Assembly: GCA_964540515.1 (NCBI GenBank)
Contig: CAZIMS010000008.1
Coordinates: forward strand, 1 to 64,000
Length of the DNA: 64,000 nucleotides
DNA from: JAOAGA01 sp964540515
Lineage (GTDB): Bacteria > CALINM01
Reading direction: 5' to 3'
The position numbers were made by a program, and so were the translations under genes. This document shows positions 26,278-33,570 of this stretch, one piece after another. The notes under the pieces are model-generated. The model made no database searches. It worked only from the letters and a program-made list of their open reading frames with translations, and was not told the origin of the DNA. Every line of letters begins with the position of its first letter. Within the stretch, counting starts at the first letter, position 1.

Positions 26278-26830
26278 GACCGCCTCCCCTCATGCCTCCA
26301 CCACTTTTGAATTGGTCTTTCCCCTTGTTCATCCCTCCGAAACCCTGCCCGGCGCCGCTCCACTCAGGCATACCTTTGCGGTTTCGCAAGACAATGGATT
26401 TCCCAGTAACTGAAATTTTTAGCTCTTGAGCTATAATGTATAAATTGCCGTCCTTGCCCAACGATTTTGAGCCAATAACAGTTACCTCATCTCCATCAGA
26501 AAGTTTAACTTTTAAATCCTCCCAGTACCAACGGGGGGATAACAAGACAGTATAGCTCTCTTTTTTTGATAGCAATAAAAATCTGACTGGACCAGTTTCA
26601 GGGATATATAATTGATAGACTTTACCGCTCACTTCCCCGACAGTATTTATATCATATCCTTCAGGATAGATAATCCCACTGCGCTCCAATAAACTATCTT
26701 TTTCTTCCGCTAAGGCTGGAGCGGCAAAAAGCATGGAAGCAATAAGCGAAAAAAGAAGAATTAGGAAGGCAGCTAAAACTGCCTTCCTAATCGGTAGAAG
26801 AGTATTTCTACTGCTGAGTAGGTGCGCCAT
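26264..26830 (-). CDS. Exported OB-fold-like protein with Gly/Arg-rich tail
   Basis: About 189 residues from an ATG at 26830. Export signal IRKAVLAAFLILLFSLIA to PALA (cleavage before EEKD), then a compact beta domain (GEVSGKVYQLYIPETGPV, SYTVLLSPRWYWEDLKVKL, GDEVTVIGSKSLGKDGNLYI) that looks like an OB-type barrel. The tail is GGMNKGKDQFKSGGGMRGGG and ends RGGR. The WYWED-GDEV-IA pattern recalls small uncharacterised exported proteins of anaerobes. The start is uncertain: the ATG overlaps the upstream gene by 23 nt, and a start at the ATT just before RKAV would give an ideal signal peptide. A terminator hairpin lies within the signal-peptide codons. Confidence 0.6.
   Translation of the reverse strand: MAHLLSSRNTLLPIRKAVLAAFLILLFSLIASMLFAAPALAEEKDSLLERSGIIYPEGYDINTVGEVSGKVYQLYIPETGPVRFLLLSKKESYTVLLSPRWYWEDLKVKLSDGDEVTVIGSKSLGKDGNLYIIAQELKISVTGKSIVLRNRKGMPEWSGAGQGFGGMNKGKDQFKSGGGMRGGGRGGR
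26747..26790 (-). terminator. Intrinsic terminator inside the operon, within signal-peptide codons
   Basis: A perfect 12-bp inverted repeat (TTAGGAAGGCAG, loop of 6, CTGCCTTCCTAA) followed on the minus strand by TTCTTCTTTTTTCG. It begins about 18 nt after the stop of the GPGDGTG gene and falls inside the reading frame of the next gene. A smaller hairpin (GTAGAA/TTCTAC) overlaps the stop codon just before it. It should terminate most transcripts after the first gene. Confidence 0.75.
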
Positions 26831-27092
26831 ATCCTGCACCATCTTTTGGCGAGACTGGACCTGTGCCATCGCCTGGTCCGAAAGTTTTACCGTTCTTGTT
26901 GATAGCTCCATTTTTAGCGGCACTGCCATTAACACATGAGCCGTCTCGCAGCTGCTGTCTTTCCTGAGTTTTGTTGTTTGTCCTCATAATGTTACCTTTA
27001 ATATTTCCTTTCTGCCCTGCAAAAACTGATGGAGCTAATCCCAACATAACTAAAAGCCCCACTGCAATCCCCTTTTTTAATGTGCTCTTCAT
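26808..27092 (-). CDS. Small exported GPGDGTG-motif protein
   Basis: 94 residues. Start ATG at 27092 with GGGAGG eight bases upstream; a GTG at 27101 touches the ribosome site and is rejected. The signal peptide is KKGIAVGLLVMLGLAPSVFA with cleavage before GQKG. The mature part of about 70 residues is polar, has a single Cys (DGSCVNGS) and ends in two related blocks, FGPGDGTGPVSPKDG and AGYGAPTQQ. I recall the GPGDGTG pattern from uncharacterised small secreted proteins of anaerobic Proteobacteria, but know no function. It is the first gene after the sigma-54 promoter, so it should be the most strongly expressed gene of the operon. Confidence 0.75.
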   Translation of the reverse strand: MKSTLKKGIAVGLLVMLGLAPSVFAGQKGNIKGNIMRTNNKTQERQQLRDGSCVNGSAAKNGAINKNGKTFGPGDGTGPVSPKDGAGYGAPTQQ

Positions 27093-27132
27093 GTCATCCA
27101 CCTCCCTTTTTTTTATTGATGACTATAAAAAG

Positions 27133-27148
27133 AGCAAGGTCAATGCCA
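27133..27148 (-). promoter_or_regulatory. Sigma-54 promoter of the exported-protein operon
   Basis: Read on the minus strand: TGGCAT-N5-TTGCT, exact GG-N10-GC spacing. Transcription would start near 27122, about 30 bases before the ATG at 27092. It lies immediately downstream of the gene for a sigma-54 activator (27266-28603). Confidence 0.88.
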
Positions 27149-27221
27149 AACCTCCAATGAACTATAATTTATTGAAATAAAATCATTTATTCAAATCTAT
27201 TATTTACAACTGTTTAATTTT

Positions 27222-27260
27222 AGGTGCAATATTTGCAGTTAAGATGCACTTACTGCACCT
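27222..27260. promoter_or_regulatory. Paired TGCA-N5-TGCA operator sites (upstream activating sequence)
   Basis: Four TGCA elements form two dyads, TGCA-N5-TGCA at 27225-27237 and 27245-27257. Their centres are 20 bp (two helical turns) apart and lie 83 and 103 bp upstream of the -24 element. The outer arms AGGTGCA and TGCACCT are perfect inverted repeats. Spacing and distance fit an enhancer for the adjacent NtrC-type regulator. Confidence 0.65.
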
Positions 27261-27265
27261 TAGTT

Positions 27266-28603
27266 TCAAAGCTCGTATTGTTTTATTTTATAATAAAGGG
27301 TTCTTAAGGAGATACCTAAGATTTCTGCCGCTTTTTTCCTGTTTCCGCCTACATCCAAAAGTACTTTCCTTATCGTTTCTTTTTCTGATGCCTCGAGAAG
27401 CCCATCGGAAGAGGATATAGCTATGCTCAAAGAATCTGTCTCTATAGTAAGCTCTGAAGAATCGATAAATTCTCTATCTGCCAGTATAACTGCCCGCTCT
27501 ATAATATTATGGAGCTCCCTCACGTTTCCCGGCCATTCATAATCAATAATAGTTGATTTTGCATCTTCTGTTAACCCCTTAATTCTTTTACCTAAGGCAG
27601 CGGAGAATTTTTTTACAAAATAATCTGCCAGTGGAATTATAGCATCCCTTCTTTCTTTTAAAGATGGTAATTTGATAGGGAAAACATTGAGCCGATAATA
27701 AAGATCCTCTCTAAAACGACCTGAAAGTACTTCTTTTTTGATATCCCTGTTTGTAGCCGAGATTATTCTTAAATCAACGGATATGGACTTGGCACCGCCC
27801 ACCCTTTCAAAGCTTCTTTCTTGTAGAACTCTAAGAAGCTTTGCCTGTACCGTTAAAGGCATCTCGCAGAGTTCATCTAAAAATAATGTGCCACCGTTTG
27901 CTATCTCAAACTTTCCCTTTTTTAAAGTTATAGCGCCTGTAAAGGCACCCTTTTCATGTCCAAAAAGCTCGCTCTCAAGCAGCGATTCAACTAAAGCAGC
28001 GCAGTTAACCGCCACAAAGGGTTTTTCTTTCCTTAAACTTAGCTGATGAATTACACGGGCAACAAGCTCCTTTCCCGTTCCGCTTGGGCCCTCAATCAAG
28101 ACCGTAGCAGGTGTAGGAGCTACATTAAACACCAGCTTCTGCACCTCTTTCATCTTTTCTCCAAGAAAGATTATATCCATCGGGGGAAACTGCTTATCAA
28201 GCTCCTCCGAAAGAAATGAAATTTTTTGTTCTGCCTCGGCCTCTTTTAAAACGCGACTTACTACATGTCGCAGCTCATCAGGACTTTTAAAGGGTTTCGT
28301 TAGGTAATCTGAAGCACCAAATTTCATTGCATCAACAGCGTTTTTTATAGATCCGTAGGCTGTAATAATTATCCACTTGACATAGGGATTTATTTTTTTT
28401 GCTTTTTCTAAAAGCTCAAGTCCGGACATATCTGGCAACTTAAGATCAGTTATAACAAGGTCAAAGTCAGTGGCCATAAATTTTGCCAAAGCTTTAGCTG
28501 CAGTGCTAGCCTCTTCAACTGAGTATGATCCCTCAACAAGAATATCTGTTACAAAGGAACGCATCAGTTCATCGTCGTCAACGATTAAAATTTTTTTTCC
28601 CAT
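27266..28603 (-). CDS. Sigma-54-dependent response regulator (ZraR/AtoC type)
   Basis: 445 residues. Receiver domain (1-120) with phospho-acceptor Asp53 in ITDLKLP and KPF at 103-105; AAA+ domain with Walker A EGPSGTGKE, an intact GAFTGA loop (HEKGAFTGA), Walker B GTLFLDEL, and Arg fingers in GRFREDLYYRLNVFPI; C-terminal Fis-type HTH (NRKKAAEILGISLRTLYYK). The TGATG overlap with the kinase gene couples the two. The adjacent sigma-54 promoter and dyads are the likely target. Confidence 0.93.
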   Translation of the reverse strand: MGKKILIVDDDELMRSFVTDILVEGSYSVEEASTAAKALAKFMATDFDLVITDLKLPDMSGLELLEKAKKINPYVKWIIITAYGSIKNAVDAMKFGASDYLTKPFKSPDELRHVVSRVLKEAEAEQKISFLSEELDKQFPPMDIIFLGEKMKEVQKLVFNVAPTPATVLIEGPSGTGKELVARVIHQLSLRKEKPFVAVNCAALVESLLESELFGHEKGAFTGAITLKKGKFEIANGGTLFLDELCEMPLTVQAKLLRVLQERSFERVGGAKSISVDLRIISATNRDIKKEVLSGRFREDLYYRLNVFPIKLPSLKERRDAIIPLADYFVKKFSAALGKRIKGLTEDAKSTIIDYEWPGNVRELHNIIERAVILADREFIDSSELTIETDSLSIAISSSDGLLEASEKETIRKVLLDVGGNRKKAAEILGISLRTLYYKIKQYEL

Positions 28604-29877
28604 CAGCGACCTTCTTTTTTTGATAAGAAAATTGTTAAAACCGCTCCTTTTTCATCTCTTCTATTTGAGAGCTCAATTCGCCCGCCCATACCCTCAATAA
28701 CTTTTTTGGAGTAGGAAAGCCCCAAACCAGTGCCATCAACTTTGGTTGTATAGAATGGTGTGAATAGTTTACCCAAATCAGATTCCGAGATTCCAGTTCC
28801 GGTATCTTTTATCTCTATCTTTGCATAGCCTCTTTCCCAATAGGCAGATAATAAAAGCTTACCCCCATCTCCCATAGCATGTAAAGCATTTTGTACCACA
28901 TTAGTTAATACTCTGTATAATTTTTCTTTATCAGCTTTCGCCTCAAAATCTTTTTCTATATCAAAATAAACTTCACCTTTCCAGTTAGAACATAAATTAT
29001 TTACCACTTCCTCCACAAGATTTAGTATATTTACATCTTCTATTTTATATTCTTCCTTCTTTGAATACATAAGAAGCTCATTAACTAAACGCTCTATTCT
29101 ATCAGTTCCTTTGAGTATCATGGCTAGTCCTTTCTTTTTTTGATCTTCCGCTTTGATTTTTTCATCCAACCATTGGGCATAACCTTTAATTCCACCCAAG
29201 GCGTTTCTTATTTCATGAGAAAGTACAGCAGCCATCTGGCCTATCAATGCCAATTGCTTTTTATCTTCTAATTCTTTCTGTACCCTAAGGTGCCGCATAA
29301 GCATAAATCCAGATAATAACCCACTGGCCCATAACAAAGTAAGGATCATCCCAACTGTCAACCATAACCGCTTTGTCTGCAACAAGATTTTGTCTACAGG
29401 GGTTGTGTGTAGGACTATCCTAACAACCTCAGGAGTGCCGTCAGGAAGATGTACTGGATAATTATATTCATAGGCGGGTAATCCGGTTTGAAGGTTAATG
29501 CGTCGACCCATCTGTTTAATATCCTTATCAAACCACTGCTTTATTTTTGGGTCATCTATTTGAAGACCTACCAAGTTTGGATTGGTATGGAACAGTATAA
29601 GTCCTTCTCTATTTACTATCAAAGCATAGGCAACAACTCTGTCGGAAAAGACTTCCTTAATTTTTGAATCAGCCGTACCACCGCTTTCGCGCAAGCTCTG
29701 TTCTACGGCCATAGAAAGCGAAGAGGCTATGCTATCCAAGGCATGAATTGAGAGGTTTTTTGCGGTTTGAATATTTTGTGCAGTAATATAGATCATTACT
29801 ACTGAAGAAATAGTAAGCGTCGCTAGTAAGAACGCTAAAATTACTCTTGGACGATAGTATTGTTTATGAGATATCAT
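28603..29877 (-). CDS. Membrane sensor histidine kinase (ZraS/AtoS-like)
   Basis: 424 residues. TM1 about 11-32, a periplasmic single-PAS/Cache-like sensor (35-168), TM2 about 171-193, then HisKA with His221 in LSHEIRNALGGIKGYAQWL. The ATPase domain has N-box NVVQNALHAM, G1 DTGTGI, F-box FTPFYTTK and G2 GTGLGLSYSKK. No cytoplasmic PAS separates TM2 from HisKA. It is the partner of the downstream regulator; the periplasmic domain suggests an envelope or small-molecule signal. Confidence 0.92.
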   Translation of the reverse strand: MISHKQYYRPRVILAFLLATLTISSVVMIYITAQNIQTAKNLSIHALDSIASSLSMAVEQSLRESGGTADSKIKEVFSDRVVAYALIVNREGLILFHTNPNLVGLQIDDPKIKQWFDKDIKQMGRRINLQTGLPAYEYNYPVHLPDGTPEVVRIVLHTTPVDKILLQTKRLWLTVGMILTLLWASGLLSGFMLMRHLRVQKELEDKKQLALIGQMAAVLSHEIRNALGGIKGYAQWLDEKIKAEDQKKKGLAMILKGTDRIERLVNELLMYSKKEEYKIEDVNILNLVEEVVNNLCSNWKGEVYFDIEKDFEAKADKEKLYRVLTNVVQNALHAMGDGGKLLLSAYWERGYAKIEIKDTGTGISESDLGKLFTPFYTTKVDGTGLGLSYSKKVIEGMGGRIELSNRRDEKGAVLTIFLSKKEGR

Positions 29878-30182
29878 GGCTAAATCTGCTTTGAGACCGT
29901 TAATTTTTAGTTTTTTAAAATTTGCTTATTTTCGATTTTCTCTACTATAATAAAATTTACTATCTCATTGCTATCAAATTTTGTTCTCTTTAGGTAAATT
30001 TAAGGTCTGAACCTATAAAAATGATATTTGTCAACTTAAAATTATGGGTTCAAGTTGTAAATATTTTTTAAGGTTTAAGGTAAAACTTATTTATTTACAT
30101 TAACTAAATTAAAGGCTTTAAATTTTCTAATTTTCAAATCATTTTTATTCAATTAATAGAGTCTTTGTGTTTTAATAGTACT
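29878..30182. other. Divergent intergenic region between kinase and radical SAM genes
   Basis: 305 bp, very AT-rich. It contains the putative kinase promoter and an imperfect inverted repeat, GAACCTATAA (30009-30018) and TTATGGGTTC (30042-30051), one mismatch in ten, spaced 23 bp, which could be an operator. No gene or RNA is seen. Confidence 0.4.
29947..29977 (-). promoter_or_regulatory. Possible sigma-70 promoter of the two-component operon
   Basis: On the minus strand TTGATA (29972-29977) and TATTAT (29947-29952) are separated by 19 bp, about 70 bp before the kinase ATG. The spacing is slightly long. Confidence 0.35.
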
Positions 30183-31439
30183 ATGGGCTTTGCTCCTGTT
30201 TATCTCTTTTATAGGGGACCTCAGGGAGAATGTAAAAATGAGTTTTCAAATCTTGTACCTGTTGGTTTATTTAATATTCTAAATTTTCTAAATAAAAACG
30301 GAGTTCCAACAAGACTTTATAATCTCTCATCTCTCTCTGACAAAAGGTTATTTGATTTAATTTGTAAACTTAACCCTAAGCTTGCCTTTCTGTCTTCCTT
30401 TTATGGTAATCATTGGGAAACATTGAAGATAGTTAATTATATTAAGCAAAATAATCCCTTCAGCACAACGGTCATAGGAGGCCCCATATCTGTCATTGGT
30501 GAAGATATACTTAAGAAGTTTAAAAATGTAGATTATATCATCAATGGTGAAGGAGAGTTAGCTTCGCTGGAGTTACTAAATTTTATAAATAAAAAAACAT
30601 CTGATATTAGATCAATAAAAAATCTCATATATAGAGCTGACGGTAAGATTTTTAAAAACTCCTACTATCTACATAAAGAGATTGATGATTTTTTTTACCT
30701 TCCCTCAGAGGTGATGAGATACAGCAAGTTCATACAAGTGGAAAATCTACAAGTTATAATAACTTCTCGTGGCTGTCCCTTTTTCTGTTCTTTTTGTTCA
30801 TCTCCTGTCTTATGGGGAAGGAAGATAAGATATCATTCCATCGAAAATATCATTAAGTACATAGAAGACCTTATTGAAAATTTTAAAGTAAGTTATTTTA
30901 GTATTAGGGATGATAATTTTCTCTCAAACAAGAAAAGGGTTATTCAATTTTGTAAAGAGATATTAAATAGGGGTTGGAAGATAAATTTTAATCTTCAAGG
31001 CTCAGCAAGTTTTATAGATGAAGAGACTCTTAGATATCTAAAAATGGCTGGTTGTGATCAGATTCAGATAGGGATAGAGTCACTATCACCAAAGGTTTTA
31101 AAGTTTTTTAATAAAAAGATTGATGTAGATAGGTTAAAAAGTCAGATAAACCTTATGAGGAAATATAAAATAGCACCCTTTGGGTATTTTATTGCAGGTC
31201 TTAATGAGACCGATTTTGATATAGAACCAACCATTAACTTTATTAAAAACTCAGGGATAATGTCAGGTGTCTTATCTCCTCTTGTTATTTATCCAGGGAC
31301 TAAAATTTCAAAAAATTTAAATATAGATAACTTTTTTATAAAAAACAGAGAGATACTTTATTTTTCAAAGAAATCCTATTTAAAATACAAATCAAAATTT
31401 GATGAGGCCTTTAAAATAGCAGTTAATAATAATTTTTGA
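30183..31439 (+). CDS. B12-binding-domain radical SAM protein
   Basis: 418 residues from ATG 30183 (a TTG at 30165 is an in-frame alternative). The N-terminal Rossmann-like half (TVIGGPISVIGEDILKKF, IINGEGE) matches the B12-binding fold but the cobalamin His motif DxHxxG is not seen. The radical SAM half has CPFFCSFCSSP (CxxxCxxC) and later AGCDQIQIGIESLSP, typical of the BchE/HpnP-like superfamily. Product unknown. The next gene is an amidohydrolase 3 nt downstream, so they may share a pathway. Confidence 0.82.
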   Translation: MGFAPVYLFYRGPQGECKNEFSNLVPVGLFNILNFLNKNGVPTRLYNLSSLSDKRLFDLICKLNPKLAFLSSFYGNHWETLKIVNYIKQNNPFSTTVIGGPISVIGEDILKKFKNVDYIINGEGELASLELLNFINKKTSDIRSIKNLIYRADGKIFKNSYYLHKEIDDFFYLPSEVMRYSKFIQVENLQVIITSRGCPFFCSFCSSPVLWGRKIRYHSIENIIKYIEDLIENFKVSYFSIRDDNFLSNKKRVIQFCKEILNRGWKINFNLQGSASFIDEETLRYLKMAGCDQIQIGIESLSPKVLKFFNKKIDVDRLKSQINLMRKYKIAPFGYFIAGLNETDFDIEPTINFIKNSGIMSGVLSPLVIYPGTKISKNLNIDNFFIKNREILYFSKKSYLKYKSKFDEAFKIAVNNNF

Positions 31440-31442
31440 GAG

Positions 31443-32285
31443 TTGATATTGGAACTATCATATAAAAAAAACTTTATAGATTTTCATACCCATATTTTTC
31501 CTGAAAAACTTTATTCAGCAATAAAAAGCTGGTTCTTAAATAACGTAGGATGGAACTTTGATTTTAAGGGATCTTCGATGGAAGTTTTTAGCTTCTTAAA
31601 TAATATTGATAATTTGGAATATTTTATATGCTTTGGGTATGCCCATAAAAAAGATATATCTTCAAGGTTAAATGAGTTTTATATATCTTTAAAATCACTT
31701 TCTCCTAAGGTAATTCCATTAGGAACTATACATCAAGATGATGCGGATCTAATTGATATAGCAAAGAAGGCGATGGATGGAGGTCTTAAGGGCTTTAAGA
31801 TTCATTGTCAGGTTCAGAAAGTTACCGCTGATGACAAAAGATTTCATAAATTCTATGAATATGTCGGTGATAGGGGAGGTTTCATTTTATTTCACGCAGG
31901 AACTGGCCCTTTTCCTAATGACTTTGTAGGTTTTTGTAATTTCGAGAGGTTTATAAAAAAATTCCCTAACTTAAAGTGTATAGTTGCTCATTTAGGGGCT
32001 TTTGAAAGTGATAAATTTATTAAGGCAAGCCTTGATTATAAAAATTTATATTTAGATACCTCCTACACCTTCATATCAAATCCTACCAATACACTTATAG
32101 CTCCAGTAGAGCTATTATTGGAAGCTCAAGAGAAGATCCTTTTTGGGAGTGATTTTCCGGGCATTTGTCATTCCTATGAGAGCTCAGTATCTGCTCTGAC
32201 TAATTTATGTATTCCTGAAGATGTTCTTGATAAAATTTTTTATGAAAATGCTTACAAATTTTTGAAGTCTCTTAGTACGGTTTAG
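31443..32285 (+). CDS. Amidohydrolase-2 family metal-dependent hydrolase
   Basis: 280 residues, TIM-barrel. The metal motif DFHTHIFP, a central FKIHCQ, LFHAG, IVAHLGAFESDKF and LFGSDFPG give the order of ligand-bearing strands for amidohydrolase-2 proteins (decarboxylase or lactonase type). The reading frame begins with TTG at 31443, with a second TTG at 31449; neither has a clear ribosome site. Probably co-transcribed with the radical SAM gene. Confidence 0.82.
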   Translation: MILELSYKKNFIDFHTHIFPEKLYSAIKSWFLNNVGWNFDFKGSSMEVFSFLNNIDNLEYFICFGYAHKKDISSRLNEFYISLKSLSPKVIPLGTIHQDDADLIDIAKKAMDGGLKGFKIHCQVQKVTADDKRFHKFYEYVGDRGGFILFHAGTGPFPNDFVGFCNFERFIKKFPNLKCIVAHLGAFESDKFIKASLDYKNLYLDTSYTFISNPTNTLIAPVELLLEAQEKILFGSDFPGICHSYESSVSALTNLCIPEDVLDKIFYENAYKFLKSLSTV

Positions 32286-32349
32286 TTAAAATTTTATTGA
32301 TTTATTCAAAAAAATGAATATAATAATATTATGTAGTAAGGAGGTTAAA

Positions 32350-32547
32350 ATGCCTATTTTTGAGTTTAAATGCGAAAGTTGTGGAGAGGTTTTTGAGAGT
32401 TTTATCTTAAGAGGGGCAGAAAAGATTAATTGTCCTAAATGTGGCAGTGAGAAAATAGCAAAGTTATTATCAGCTCCTAACTTGTGTGGTTCCAGTGATG
32501 GTAGTTCTCATTCAGGCTGTGGTGGCAAATCTTCAGGTTTTTCTTGA
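32350..32547 (+). CDS. FmdB-family zinc ribbon protein
   Basis: 65 residues from the ATG at 32350 (AAGGAGG just before). MPIFEFKCESCGEVFESF and NCPKCGS form the CxxC...CxxC zinc ribbon of FmdB-type regulators; the tail is Ser/Gly/Cys-rich (SSHSGCGGKSSGFS). Members often accompany C1 or metal enzymes; function unproven. The small TGA-containing ORF follows 72 bp later. Confidence 0.88.
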   Translation: MPIFEFKCESCGEVFESFILRGAEKINCPKCGSEKIAKLLSAPNLCGSSDGSSHSGCGGKSSGFS

Positions 32548-32619
32548 GCCTAATTTATTAGGTTTAGTTTAAACCTACAGGGTTATATGAAAATATTTAG
32601 AAATATTAGAGGAGAATAT

Positions 32620-32781
32620 ATGAAGGAGATAATTTTTGTTGTTATAATTTTGGTTGTATGGTTTTTAGTTACACAGGTTATCTTTCCTAGACTTGGAATA
32701 CCTACCTGAGGTTTCAATCCTGACACTGGGTCCCAGTGTTCTATAGAAGAAAAACTTGAAAAGAAAAAATCAGGGAACTAA
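32620..32781 (+). CDS. Probable 53-residue membrane selenoprotein (in-frame TGA = Sec30)
   Basis: The ATG at 32620 has an excellent ribosome site (AGAGGAG, five bases). Residues 4-22 are a single membrane helix (IIFVVIILVVWFLVTQVIF) followed by PRLGIPT. Codon 30 is TGA (32707-32709). The frame then continues GFNPDTGSQCSIEEKLEKKK and ends in TAA at 32779. A perfect hairpin with a GGUC apex starts 12-13 nt after the TGA, as in bacterial SECIS elements. Sec30 and Cys40 could form a redox pair. I recall single-helix proteins with a PRLGxPT-C/U motif, but cannot verify this. If TGA is a stop, only a 29-residue membrane peptide is made. The end overlaps the convergent methyltransferase by 12 nt. 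Confidence 0.72.
32722..32741 (+). promoter_or_regulatory. SECIS-like hairpin
   Basis: ACACTGG (32723-32729) pairs with CCAGTGT (32733-32739) around a GTC triloop; opening the last pair gives GGUCC. G22 can also pair C41 with one bulged U. The GGU lies 19-20 nt after the TGA. Bacterial SECIS hairpins need a short stem with a GGU-type loop at about this distance to bind SelB. Confidence 0.68.
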
Positions 32782-33555
32782 CTTACCATAATAAACTAAA
32801 AGAGTACCGTCTTCGATAAGGCTTATCATATTCTTAAATATTTTTTCACCGTCTCTCTTTTTAAAGATTGGGTTATTGAATAAACGATTCTGATAGATTT
32901 TTTTGTAAAAGGCGAGAGCATTTTCTGTATCTAGGTAAAAGTTTTCTATTTTAAACCCCAGCTCCTTTAAAAGACTTAAGAAATCTTCAAAAGTTATTAA
33001 AAAGTTATAGGTTTCATTATCTGACCAAGGCAAAGGAAATAATAAACTCCTCTGATAATCCTTTATAAACCACTCATGAAAAACAACTTGTCCTGTCTTC
33101 TTGGTAACTCTCTTAATCTCTCTAAGAAAGTTCTTTTTATCAGGGATATTCATATTAATGTGTTGTAGCCAGACAATATCAAAGAGGCCATCGAAAAAGG
33201 GTATATGGTTTGCATCTCCGTTAACATAATAAACATTGATTTTTTCTTTAATAAGATTGTTTAACTTAAGCCCTGTAAGAGAATAGCAATAGGAAAGATC
33301 AAGGTTATAAGTAGATACAGCAAAATTTTTCGCTAAAAATCTTGCAACCCCCCCAATACCTCCACCTAACTCAAGGACTTTTTGACCTTTTTTAAAATCT
33401 ATTAGCTCTGCAATTTTTTTTGTGGAAGATATACCGCCTGCGTGGATCTGGTCAAAACGATTCAAGGTTTCTACGTCGAGAGTATTTATGTTTAAATTTT
33501 TAAAGACTTTAAGATAGTCCTCATAAAGCTCTTGATTTAGATCCCATTGAGACAT
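32770..33555 (-). CDS. Class I SAM-dependent methyltransferase
   Basis: 261 residues from the ATG at 33555; a TTG four codons earlier is less likely. Motif I VLELGGGIGGVARFLA, the acidic residue after strand 2 (NLDLS), VNGDANHIPF and FDIVWLQHINMNI match the UbiE/sarcosine-dimethylglycine-methyltransferase group, and DQIHAGG precedes the core. Substrate unknown. It follows the hybrid kinase gene by 15 nt, so the two are likely co-expressed. Confidence 0.82.
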   Translation of the reverse strand: MSQWDLNQELYEDYLKVFKNLNINTLDVETLNRFDQIHAGGISSTKKIAELIDFKKGQKVLELGGGIGGVARFLAKNFAVSTYNLDLSYCYSLTGLKLNNLIKEKINVYYVNGDANHIPFFDGLFDIVWLQHINMNIPDKKNFLREIKRVTKKTGQVVFHEWFIKDYQRSLLFPLPWSDNETYNFLITFEDFLSLLKELGFKIENFYLDTENALAFYKKIYQNRLFNNPIFKKRDGEKIFKNMISLIEDGTLLVYYGKLVP

Positions 33556-33570
33556 TATCTTTCTCAAAAA

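Noticed and set aside
32560..32576. AGGTTTA/TAAACCT hairpin between the FmdB gene and the small selenoprotein candidate
   Set aside because: A 7-bp AT-rich stem without a following T-run; too weak to call a terminator or attenuator.
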